64,000 nt of DNA, taken from the NCBI RefSeq assembly GCF_022288725.1, contig NZ_JAKNTA010000003.1, positions 252,972 to 316,971 on the forward strand, read 5' to 3'. Of this stretch, positions 22,187-29,411 are shown one piece after another. The notes under the pieces are model-generated. The model saw nothing but the letters and a program-made list of their open reading frames with translations. It was not told the origin of the DNA and did not search any database. This stretch comes from Kitasatospora sp. A2-31 (GTDB taxonomy: Bacteria; Actinomycetota; Actinomycetes; Streptomycetales; Streptomycetaceae). The position numbers and the translations under genes were made by a program. Each line of letters begins with the position of its first letter. Position 1 is the stretch's first letter.

Positions 22187-23575
22187 ATGGCTCAGCTCGC
22201 AAGGCAACTGGTCGAGGCCCTGGAAGGCCTCCTGGGGGTCCCGGTGCCGCTGCGGGTACAGGCGTGGGACGGCAGCGTGGCCGGCCCGCCCGGGGCACCG
22301 ACCCTGGTGCTGCGCAACCGCCGCGCGCTGCGCCGCCTGCTCTGGCAGCCGGGCGAGCTGGGCCTGGCCCGGGCCTACGTCTCCGGGGACCTCGAACTGG
22401 CCGCCGACACCGACCTGTACGAGGTGCTGACGGCCGTCGCGCACTTCGCCGAGCGCCCGGAGATCCGCCGGCTCCGGCTGGGCCCGGCGGACGTCGTCGG
22501 CCCCCGGGGCCGGCGGGCGCTGAAGGCCCTGCTGCGCGCCGGCGCGCTGGGCCCGGACCCGGTCCCGCCGGCCGAGGAGGTCAGGACGGCCCCGGGGCGG
22601 CGGCACAGCCGCAGCCGCGACCGCGCGGCCATCAGCCACCACTACGACGTCGGGAACGACTTCTACGGCTTCGTCCTGGGTCCGTCGATGGTGTACTCCT
22701 GCGCCTACTGGGAGCCCGCGGCCAAGAGCCTGGAGGCCGCCCAGGAGGCCAAGCTCGACCTGATCTGCCGCAAGCTGGGCCTGCGGCCCGGCATGCGCCT
22801 GCTGGACGTCGGCTGCGGCTGGGGCTCGCTGGTGCTGCACGCGGCCCGGCACTACGGCGTCACGGCGGTCGGCGTCTCGATCTCGGCCGAGCAGGTCGCG
22901 CTGGCCCGCGAGCGGGTCGCGGCGGCCGGGCTGGCCGACCGGGTGGAGATCCGGCTCCAGGACTACCGGGAGGTCCAGGACGGCCCGTTCGACGCGATCT
23001 CCAGCGTCGGGATGGCCGAGCACGTCGGCACCGAGCAGTACCGGGTCTACGCCGAGGGCCTGTACCGGCTGCTGGCGCCCGGCGGCCGGCTGCTCAACCA
23101 CCAGATCGCCCGCCGCCCCTCGCGCCCCGGCGAGGCGTACAGCCCCAGCCCGTTCATCGACCGCTACGTCTTCCCGGACGGCGAGCTCTCCCCGGTCGGT
23201 TCCACGGTGGCCAGGCTGGAGGAGGCGGGGTTCGAGGTCCGCGACGTCGAGTCGCTGCGCGAGCACTACGGGCTGACCCTGCGCGAGTGGGTGGCCAACC
23301 TGGAGGCGCACTGGACGGAGGCGGTCCGGCTGGTCGGCCGCGGCCGGGCCCGGGTCTGGCGGCTCTACATGGCGGCCTCCGCGCTCGCCTTCGAGGAGAA
23401 CCGGATCGGGGTGAACCAGGTCCTCGCCGTCCGGACCGGTCCCGACGGTGCCTCCCAGCTGCCCGCCAGCCGCGAGGAGTGGCTGCTGCGGCGCTCCGCC
23501 ACCACGCCCCACCAGCAGGGCCCCGCCGCCGCCCCGGCCGATTCGGATTTTGGAGATCGGCCGTCGGTCCGCTAA
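22187..23575 (+). CDS. Cyclopropane-fatty-acyl-phospholipid synthase-like SAM methyltransferase
   Basis: Protein of 462 residues resembling CFA synthase, which transfers methylene from SAM to unsaturated acyl chains in membrane lipids. The N-terminal part (to about 130) is the lipid-binding domain seen in long CFA proteins. The DRAAISHHYDVGNDFYGFVLG motif precedes the SAM site LLDVGCGWGSLVLHAARHYG, then VGMAEHVGTEQY and a C-terminal FEVRDVESLREHYGLTLREW. ATG with GGAGG upstream; the frame runs about 70 codons further back through a terminator and is not coding there. Could modify other lipids such as tuberculostearate-type acids. Confidence 0.88.
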   Translation: MAQLARQLVEALEGLLGVPVPLRVQAWDGSVAGPPGAPTLVLRNRRALRRLLWQPGELGLARAYVSGDLELAADTDLYEVLTAVAHFAERPEIRRLRLGPADVVGPRGRRALKALLRAGALGPDPVPPAEEVRTAPGRRHSRSRDRAAISHHYDVGNDFYGFVLGPSMVYSCAYWEPAAKSLEAAQEAKLDLICRKLGLRPGMRLLDVGCGWGSLVLHAARHYGVTAVGVSISAEQVALARERVAAAGLADRVEIRLQDYREVQDGPFDAISSVGMAEHVGTEQYRVYAEGLYRLLAPGGRLLNHQIARRPSRPGEAYSPSPFIDRYVFPDGELSPVGSTVARLEEAGFEVRDVESLREHYGLTLREWVANLEAHWTEAVRLVGRGRARVWRLYMAASALAFEENRIGVNQVLAVRTGPDGASQLPASREEWLLRRSATTPHQQGPAAAPADSDFGDRPSVR

Positions 23576-23591
23576 TCTTTCAGTGCGGCAA

Positions 23592-23665
23592 GGGCCTATA
23601 GCTCAGACGGTTAGAGCGCTTCCCTGATAAGGAAGAGGCCACAGGTTCAAGTCCTGTTAGGCCCA
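23592..23665 (+). tRNA. tRNA-Ile (anticodon GAT)
   Basis: Complete cloverleaf: acceptor GGGCCTA pairs with TAGGCCC, anticodon loop CTGATAA, T-arm CAGGTTCAAGTCCTG, discriminator A. CCA is encoded at 23666-23668. The gene starts 16 bases after the CFA-like gene stop and is followed by a strong hairpin. Part of the conserved tRNA-Ile / tRNA-Ala pair near the streptomycete origin. Confidence 0.97.
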
Positions 23666-23671
23666 CCACCG

Positions 23672-23707
23672 CGAAGGGCCCGGAGCGATATCGTTCCGGG
23701 CCCTTCG
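23672..23707 (+). terminator. Terminator of tRNA-Ile
   Basis: Thirteen-bp perfect arms (23672-23684 and 23695-23707) around a loop that is itself partly self-complementary (CGATATCG), beginning four bases after the encoded CCA. Confidence 0.85.
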
Positions 23708-24269
23708 GCGTTCCCGGCGCCCGCCGGCGGGACCCTGCCCGTCGCCCGGGGGTCGTGGAAGTGGGGGCACCGGCGGAGAAGCGGTGGTGTGACGGCGGTC
23801 TTCCGGGCGGTGAGCGTTCCCGGCCTGGTCTGCGCGCCGGTCGCGCCGGCCTTCGTCGACCGGCCGGCACTGCGGGCGCGGACGTCCCGATTCCTCCCCT
23901 GGCGGGGACCGGCCGGGAGGGGCGGATCTCGGCGACCGGCTTCGAGCAGCTGCACGCACAGTTCGCGGCCGGAAAGGCCGTCGTGCTGCGCCCGGGGCCG
24001 TGACCGGCCCGGGAGCTCCGGCCGCCCGGTCCGAACCGGGCCGACCGTACGACAGAAGGTGTGGCGTCAATCCTTCGACCGGACGGCTTGGTTGGAGGCA
24101 GCGGTGGGCTGGTCACGATTGGGACACCGGTGTGTATCATCGGCCGCAAGGGCAGTCTGGCACCCGGCAGCCCGTTTGTGCTCGAAACAATTCATGGACT
24201 CGTCGGCCCGGCCAATCCGGCCGGAGCACGGCTGCTGAGTCCGCTACGCAAGAAGGACGAGGTCCCGCG
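23708..24269. other. Long spacer without a convincing intact gene
   Basis: Between tRNA-Ile and the DLW-39 gene. One plus-strand frame, roughly 23900-24003, has gene-like third-position G+C and ends GRISATGFEQLHAQFAAGKAVVLRPGP; the end faintly resembles the C-terminus of zinc-type quinone oxidoreductases, but no start or upstream domain is present. Base composition drops around 24050-24240 (TGTGTATCATCGG near 24130), where a promoter for the DLW-39 gene is expected. I see no RNA gene here. Confidence 0.4.
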
Positions 24270-24398
24270 GTGAAGAAGCTTCTCCTGGTCGCCCTGGTCG
24301 CCCTCGGCGGCTTCTTTGTCTACCGTCAGGTCCAGGCGGACCGCGCCGAGCAGGACCTGTGGACCGAGGCCACCGACCCGGTTCCGGCCGGTCGCTGA
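24270..24398 (+). CDS. DLW-39 family small protein
   Basis: Forty-two residues: a short basic start (MKKLLL), one membrane or signal-like helix (LLVALVALGGFFVYRQV) and the conserved tail ADRAEQDLWTEATDPVP that contains the D-L-W for which the family is named. The GTG lies behind GGACGAGG. The family is restricted to actinomycetes and is typically found, as here, between tRNA-Ile and tRNA-Ala near the origin. Function unknown; probably a single-pass membrane protein. Confidence 0.88.
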   Translation: MKKLLLVALVALGGFFVYRQVQADRAEQDLWTEATDPVPAGR

Positions 24399-24589
24399 GG
24401 CCCCCGGACGATCTGACGATCGACGATCTTCGGAGGCGCCGCACGGCGTCTCCCGGGCCCGGTGGGCCGGTCGAGCGGCCGGTCCACCGGGTTCCCGCGC
24501 GCCGTCCGGGCGGCAGATGCCGGATCGGGCGTGGGAATTCCGCCGGAACCCGGTACGCTAGTGCCCGGCGGTACGCGTGGTGCCGCCCC

Positions 24590-24662
24590 GGGGCTTTAGC
24601 TCAGTTGGTAGAGCGCTGCCTTTGCAAGGCAGATGTCAGGAGTTCGAGTCTCCTAAGCTCCA
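24590..24662 (+). tRNA. tRNA-Ala (anticodon TGC)
   Basis: Complete cloverleaf: GGGGCTT pairs with AAGCTCC (one G-T), D-arm GCTCAGTTGGTAGAGC, anticodon loop TTTGCAA, T-arm CAGGAGTTCGAGTCTCCT region, discriminator A. No CCA encoded, unlike the neighbouring tRNA-Ile. Followed at once by a long hairpin. Confidence 0.97.
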
Positions 24663-24668
24663 CAGTTC

Positions 24669-24720
24669 GAACGGCGATCGGCCGCTGACCTGAATCCGGG
24701 TCAGCGGCCGATCGCCGTTC
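24669..24720. terminator. Terminator between tRNA-Ala and the DUF5324 gene
   Basis: Perfect 22-bp arms (24669-24690 and 24699-24720) around an 8-base loop. It lies between the rightward tRNA-Ala and the leftward DUF5324 gene and can serve both directions; it is the longest perfect stem in the window. Confidence 0.9.
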
Positions 24721-24754
24721 TGCGTGCCGGGTGCGCCCGGGGCGGGCGGACCGG

Positions 24755-25630
24755 TCAGTGCGGCTTGCGCGGGTCGTGCGGCTTGGGTCGGTCGTCGTCC
24801 GGGGCGGGCTTGCCGGGCGGCGGTCCCGGCTTGGGGGCGGTGGTGCCGGCCTCCGGTCCGGGAGCAGCCTCGCCGCCCGCGGTCTCCTCGCCCGCCGTCT
24901 CGGGGGCGGAACCGGCCGGGGAGCCGTTCACCGAGCCGCCGGCGTCGCCCGGGCCGCCCGGGCCGGTGGCGTGGGCTCCGGTGGGGCGGGGCGGGGCGGA
25001 GGTCTCGGCCGGGGGCTCCACCAGCCACTCGGGATTGCTGTGGTGGCGCCACCACTGCCAGGCCACGATGCCGCTGCCGATCGCGACGGCGCCCGCCACG
25101 GCCAGGCCGGTGGCCCAGGCGCTGCGGTGCTCCCTCCGGGCGTTCTTGGCGGCGAGTTCGTTGATCTCGGCGGCGGTCACGTGGCCCTGCAGGGCGGCCA
25201 CCGCGGCGGCGCCGCGGGTCTGCGCCTCCTGGGCGACCGGCACGACGGCGGAGCGGGCGTCGTCGACCGCCTGGGCGATCCGCGGGCCGACGGTGGAGCG
25301 GGCCTGCTCGGTGGCGCGGGCCGCGTTGAGCTTCGCCGCCAGTGCGGCCTCCTGGGCGCGGTGCAGGGTCTTCAGGACGTTCTGCTGGGCGTCCGGCGGC
25401 AGGCTGGCGAACGCGTGACCGAGCTGGGGGGCGATGTGCTTGTCGTACTGGACGCGGGCGCTTTGGGCGGCATGGGCGGCCTTCGGGCCCAGGGCCTCCA
25501 CGGTGGGGCCCAGGCGCTGCCGCGCGCCGTCCGCGAAGTGCACCGCGGTCTCCTTGGCGGTGACGGCGTAGGGCGCGAGGGTGTCCCGGGTCCTGCCGGC
25601 CGTCTCACGAGCTGTGTCCAAACGGGTCAC
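24755..25630 (-). CDS. DUF5324 family protein
   Basis: Protein of 291 residues from a GTG behind GGAGGAGAG. The first 165 residues are helical and Ala-rich, with coiled-coil character resembling apolipoprotein-like repeats (TRLDTARETAGRTRDTLAPYA, then many A/Q/R heptads). A single membrane segment, AWATGLAVAGAVAIGSGIVAW, is near 185, followed by WQWWRHHSNPEW and an acidic Pro/Gly/Ala tail outside or at the surface. Streptomycete-specific family near oriC with unknown role; topology suggests a membrane-anchored scaffold, which is inference. Confidence 0.8.
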   Translation of the reverse strand: MTRLDTARETAGRTRDTLAPYAVTAKETAVHFADGARQRLGPTVEALGPKAAHAAQSARVQYDKHIAPQLGHAFASLPPDAQQNVLKTLHRAQEAALAAKLNAARATEQARSTVGPRIAQAVDDARSAVVPVAQEAQTRGAAAVAALQGHVTAAEINELAAKNARREHRSAWATGLAVAGAVAIGSGIVAWQWWRHHSNPEWLVEPPAETSAPPRPTGAHATGPGGPGDAGGSVNGSPAGSAPETAGEETAGGEAAPGPEAGTTAPKPGPPPGKPAPDDDRPKPHDPRKPH

Positions 25631-25926
25631 GAGTCTCTCCTCCTGGTGGCGTCCTTTATGCACATATCCCACCTGAATGCTGATCATGCATCCTGATTTG
25701 TCCAACAGCACGCGGGAGTGGGCCGTCCGCGGGGCCGCGGGTGGTGCGGAAGCGATTGCGGCGGGGCGGGGAGCAGGCCGGGCGGGGCGCCCCCGCCGCC
25801 GATCGCGCCGCAGTACGCTGGCGATCCCGGTGGTCTCCCGTTCGGCGGAGCGCCGCCGTGATCGCGATGCAGGCGCGCGGGACCGAGCGGATCTGTGCGA
25901 GACCGTGCGAGAAGGGGAAACCGCTG

Positions 25927-26832
25927 ATGCTCCCGGACGAGCCCAGGCCGCCGACGGACCACACCCCGCGGCCGGACGGCGGGGCCGGCCCGGCGCGCTG
26001 CTACCGGCACCCGGACCGGGAAACCGGCATCGGCTGCTCCCGGTGCGGCCGGCCGATCTGTCCGCAGTGCATGGTGAGCGCGTCGGTGGGCTTCCACTGC
26101 CCGGAGTGCGTCCAGGGCGCCGGCCGCGAGGTGCGGAAGGCGACCACCCGGTTCGGCGGGCAGCTGACCGCGGACGGCGCACTGGTCACCAAGGCCCTGA
26201 TCGGCATCAACCTGGTGGTCTTCCTCCTCGCCGCCTACGTGCTCAAGCCCTGGCTGGCCGAGGACCTCTCGCTGTTCAGCGTCGGTCCGCAGATCACCGG
26301 CTACCCGTACGGCGTCGCGGCGGGCCCCGACCAGTGGTACCGGCTGCTGACCGCGACCTTCCTGCACGTCCAGCTCTGGCACATCGGCACCAACATGGTG
26401 ATGCTCTGGGTGATCGGCCCCTCGCTGGAGGCGGCGCTCGGCCGGATCCGCTTCCTCGCCGTCTACCTGCTGTCCGGCCTGGCCGGCAGCGCGTTCGCGT
26501 TCCTGGTGGCCGGCGACTTCATGAACTCGCTGGGGGCCTCCGGCGCCCTCTTCGGCCTGCTCGGCGCCACCGTGGTGATGTTCAAGCGGACCAGGACGCC
26601 GCTCGGCCCGGTGGTCGCGCTGCTGGTGTTCAACCTGGTCATCACGTTCTCGGTGGCCGGCATCGACTGGCGCGCGCACGTCGGCGGACTGGTGGCCGGG
26701 GCGCTGACCGCGGTCGGGCTGATGTACGCCCCGCGGGAGCACCGGACGCTGGTGCAGTCGCTGACGGTGGCGGGGATGGCCGGCCTGGTGCTGCTGATGG
26801 TCCTGGTGGGGATGGCCCGCTACGGCGGCTGA
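25927..26832 (+). CDS. Rhomboid-family intramembrane serine protease with zinc-binding N-terminus
   Basis: Protein of 301 residues. Residues 25-61 hold a Cys/His module (C25, H28, C37, C40, C45, C48, C58, C61) that should bind zinc, followed by six or more membrane helices. Catalytic serine is S205 in GASG and the partner histidine is H251 in HVGGLVAG; the HLWHIGTNM-type L1 motif is present (HVQLWHIGTNMVML). It cleaves membrane-anchored substrates; none can be named. ATG with AGGGGAA upstream; the frame runs 62 codons back but without a ribosome site. Followed by a DnaA-box cluster. Confidence 0.9.
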   Translation: MLPDEPRPPTDHTPRPDGGAGPARCYRHPDRETGIGCSRCGRPICPQCMVSASVGFHCPECVQGAGREVRKATTRFGGQLTADGALVTKALIGINLVVFLLAAYVLKPWLAEDLSLFSVGPQITGYPYGVAAGPDQWYRLLTATFLHVQLWHIGTNMVMLWVIGPSLEAALGRIRFLAVYLLSGLAGSAFAFLVAGDFMNSLGASGALFGLLGATVVMFKRTRTPLGPVVALLVFNLVITFSVAGIDWRAHVGGLVAGALTAVGLMYAPREHRTLVQSLTVAGMAGLVLLMVLVGMARYGG

Positions 26833-26843
26833 GCCTCGGACGT

Positions 26844-27070
26844 TTGTCCACAGCGGGTGGGGTGCTGTGCACAGCCGGTTGGGGTAACCGCCTGCGGACC
26901 GCCGTTCTACGCGTGTCCCGCTGTGCGTATTCGGCATTCGGGGGACGGCGCGCGAGGGTGTGGAAAGCGCCCGGGGCGCAAGTTATCCACAGGCCGCGGC
27001 GACTTTTCCCCAGTGTGGATAACCGTGTGGATAAGCGGGATAGCGGGATAACCGGCCGGCGATATCCACG
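26844..27070. other. DnaA-box cluster outside oriC
   Basis: Four exact boxes: TTGTCCACA at 26844, TTATCCACA at 26983, and TGTGGATAA at 27014 and 27026, the last two in tandem 12 bases apart. Weaker boxes lie at 26866 (TGTGCACAG), 26959 (TGTGGAAAG), 27004 and 27062. The 357-base spacer between the rhomboid gene and crgA contains no gene. Clusters of this kind away from oriC have been reported in S. coelicolor as DnaA-titrating sites that limit initiation; this is a candidate for the same role. Confidence 0.75.
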
Positions 27071-27189
27071 CATAACGGGCGGTTCCGGTCCGCGGCGGAC
27101 CGGCAGCCGCGCCCGGACACGGCGGAGCGCCGCCCCGGGGGGAGAACCCTCCGGGGCGGCCGAATGCGCTCAGGGGTGGAGCCCCGGCG

Positions 27190-27438
27190 TCACTTCCACT
27201 GGGTGGAGACGCCGAACCCCGCCGCGATGAAGCCGAAGCCCACCAGGATGTTCCAGTTGTGCCAGCTCTCGACCGGCCAGCTGCCACTGGTCACGTAGTA
27301 GGTGACGATCCACACCAGGCCGACCAGGAACAGGGCCAGCATCAACGGGGCAACCCAGCCGCGGCCCGAACTGATCTTCACCGCGGCCGTGACCGGCGGG
27401 GTGTAGTCGGACTTCTTGCGGAGTCGAGACTTCGGCAC
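27190..27438 (-). CDS. crgA: Cell division protein CrgA
   Basis: Eighty-two-residue membrane protein: basic N-terminus [15 protein letters not shown], two transmembrane helices ([22 protein letters not shown] and [20 protein letters not shown]), full family length. CrgA inhibits or coordinates FtsZ-ring assembly in Streptomyces sporulation septation and bridges FtsZ and FtsI in mycobacteria. The GTG start is preceded by AGGAG. It is transcribed leftward, toward the DnaA-box cluster, and divergent from the DUF881 gene. Confidence 0.95.
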   Translation of the reverse strand: MPKSRLRKKSDYTPPVTAAVKISSGRGWVAPLMLALFLVGLVWIVTYYVTSGSWPVESWHNWNILVGFGFIAAGFGVSTQWK

Positions 27439-27598
27439 GAGGGGCTCTCCTGTCGATGCGCTGTGAGACCGCGCAGGGGTTCAGCGGGGTGCGGCGGCCG
27501 GCGGCGGTCGTGGAGAACGCTATGGGGTCCGCCCCCGCACATGCCACCGGCGTCCGTTAGCGTAGTGGCTCGGCGGGTCTGAAGTAGATAAGGGTACG

Positions 27599-28372
27599 GT
27601 GCCTAATTTGTCGATTCCCCCTCAGCCGTCCCGCACCCCTGCCACCGGCACCCGAATTGTCGGCCGTGCCCTGACCTGCGCCGTCTTCGCCCTCGCCGGT
27701 CTGCTCTTCTACGTCAGCGCGCAGACCGCCCGCGGCACCGACCTGCGCACCGACAACTCGCTGCTCAGCCTCAGCGACGTGATACGTCAACGCAGCTCCC
27801 AGAACCAGCAGGCCCAGGCGCAGCTCGCCGACCTCCAGGCCCGCTCGCAGGAGCTCACCGAGCAGCAGGGCGGCAACCCCGCCGACACCGCGCGGCAGGA
27901 CGCCCTCCGGGACGCCGCCGCGCTGGAGCCGCTGCAGGGCCCCGGCCTGACCGTCACCCTCAACGACGCCCCGCCGAACGCCACCGCGCGCATCCCCGGG
28001 GTCCCCGAGCCCGGCGTCAACGACCTGGTCATCCACCAGCAGGACATCCAGGCCGTGGTGAACGCGCTCTGGCGCGGCGGCGCCGAGGGCGTCCAGGTGA
28101 TGGACCAGCGGCTGATCTCCACCAGCGCCGTCCGCTGCGTCGGGAACACCCTGCTGCTGCAGGGCCGGGTCTACTCGCCGCCCTACGTGGTCAAGGCGGT
28201 CGGCCGGACCGACGCACTGCGGTCGGCCGTGGAGGCCGATCCGACGATCCGCAACTACCTGCAGTACGTCCAGGCGTACGGGCTGGGCTGGAAGGTGCAG
28301 GAGAGCGGCGACCTCACGGTGCCCGGCTACTCCGGCACGGCCGACCTGCGCTCGGCGGGCGGGCAGCCGTAG
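27599..28372 (+). CDS. DUF881 family membrane-anchored protein
   Basis: Protein of 257 residues with an N-terminal membrane anchor (ALTCAVFALAGLLFYVSAQTA, about 25-45), a short coiled coil (QNQQAQAQLADLQARSQELTEQQ) and the extracellular DUF881 domain, including PGLTVTLNDAP, NDLVIHQQDIQAVVNALWRGGAEGVQVMDQRL and GRVYSPPYVVKAVG. The family lies beside crgA and other division genes in actinobacteria and is linked to envelope or division by context only. GTG start with AAGGG upstream. Confidence 0.88.
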   Translation: MPNLSIPPQPSRTPATGTRIVGRALTCAVFALAGLLFYVSAQTARGTDLRTDNSLLSLSDVIRQRSSQNQQAQAQLADLQARSQELTEQQGGNPADTARQDALRDAAALEPLQGPGLTVTLNDAPPNATARIPGVPEPGVNDLVIHQQDIQAVVNALWRGGAEGVQVMDQRLISTSAVRCVGNTLLLQGRVYSPPYVVKAVGRTDALRSAVEADPTIRNYLQYVQAYGLGWKVQESGDLTVPGYSGTADLRSAGGQP

Positions 28373-28512
28373 GGCGTGCCGGGCGCGTCCGACGATGCGC
28401 GACGGATCGGGTCGGATCGGGGCGGATCAGGACGCCGGAAGGGGGAAGCCCGCCCCACGGCCCGCGACCGCCGGTCTACTCTTACCCCAGTCCGTCACGT
28501 AGAGGGAGCACC

Positions 28513-28689
28513 ATGTACGGCTGGATCTGGCGTCACCTCCCGGGGAACACCCTGGTCCGGGCCCTCATCTCGCTGCTCCTCGTACTGGGCGTGGTCTACC
28601 TCCTGTTCACGTACGTCTTCCCGTGGGCGGAACCGCTCCTCCCCTTCGGCGACGTCACAGTGGACGGCGGCGAAGGCGCCGCGGGCTGA
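28513..28689 (+). CDS. Conserved small membrane protein (58 aa)
   Basis: Short frame beginning MYGWIWRHLPGNTLVRAL, with one membrane helix ([21 protein letters not shown]) and a short acidic outside tail ending GGEGAAG. ATG behind GGGAG. Codon usage is gene-like, and a similar small protein occupies this position between the DUF881 gene and pabA in other streptomycetes, as far as I recall. No function is known; the single-helix form suits a membrane-complex accessory subunit. Confidence 0.8.
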   Translation: MYGWIWRHLPGNTLVRALISLLLVLGVVYLLFTYVFPWAEPLLPFGDVTVDGGEGAAG

Positions 28690-28743
28690 TCCGTCGGCCC
28701 CGTTCCTCCCTCCAGCCCCGCACCCCACGGAGACCGCACGCTC

Positions 28744-29406
28744 ATGAGCTCCCAGCCCGGCCCGCCCCGCATCCTGGTCGTCGACAACTACGACAGCTTC
28801 GTCTTCAACCTGGTCCAGTACCTGTACCAGCTGGGCGCCACCTGCGAGGTGGTGCGCAACGACGAGGTGACGGTCGAGCACGCGGTGCGCCGTGACGGCG
28901 GCACGGGCTTCGACGGAGTGCTGCTCTCCCCCGGTCCGGGTGCGCCCGAGGAGGCCGGGGTCTGCATCGAGATGGTGCACCACTGCGCGCGGATCGGGCT
29001 GCCGGTCTTCGGCGTCTGCCTCGGCCTGCAGTCGATCGCGGTCGCGTACGGCGCGGTGGTCGGCCGGGCGCCCGAGCTGCTGCACGGCAAGACCTCGCTG
29101 GTGGAGCACGAGGACGGCGGGGTCTTCGAGGGCCTGCCCTCCCCGCTGACCGCCACCCGCTACCACTCGCTGGCGGTCGAGCCGGCGACCGTGCCCGAGG
29201 AGCTGGTGGTCACCGCCCGGACCGAGAGCGGCGTGATCATGGGGCTTAGCCACCGCGAGCTGCTGGTCGAGGGCGTGCAGTTCCACCCCGAGTCGGTGCT
29301 CACCGAGGGCGGGCACCGGATGCTCGCCAACTGGCTGGCCGAGTGCGGTGATCCGCAGGCCGTCGGCCGTTCGGCCGGGCTCGCCCCGGTGATCGGCCGG
29401 GGCTGA
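28744..29406 (+). CDS. pabA: Aminodeoxychorismate/anthranilate synthase glutamine amidotransferase subunit
   Basis: Class I glutamine amidotransferase of 220 residues that supplies ammonia to the chorismate-using partner (PabB or TrpE). ILVVDNYDSFVFNLVQYL starts the domain; nucleophile C92 is in FGVCLGLQS, and the H181-x-E183 pair is in FHPESVLTEGG. Conserved near oriC in actinobacteria (Rv0013 in M. tuberculosis is annotated trpG/pabA). No synthase partner is adjacent, so folate and tryptophan roles cannot be separated from sequence. Confidence 0.92.
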   Translation: MSSQPGPPRILVVDNYDSFVFNLVQYLYQLGATCEVVRNDEVTVEHAVRRDGGTGFDGVLLSPGPGAPEEAGVCIEMVHHCARIGLPVFGVCLGLQSIAVAYGAVVGRAPELLHGKTSLVEHEDGGVFEGLPSPLTATRYHSLAVEPATVPEELVVTARTESGVIMGLSHRELLVEGVQFHPESVLTEGGHRMLANWLAECGDPQAVGRSAGLAPVIGRG

Positions 29407-29411
29407 GCGAG

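Noticed and set aside
24061..24273. Small plus-strand frame just upstream of the DLW-39 gene
   Set aside because: It overlaps the lower-GC promoter-like region, has no ribosome site and no recognisable motif; the DLW-39 frame explains the coding signal that follows.
23592..24662. Possible integrated element at tRNA-Ile/tRNA-Ala
   Set aside because: No integrase, no duplicated tRNA 3' end and normal neighbouring genes; the region is the conserved tRNA-DLW-39-tRNA arrangement.
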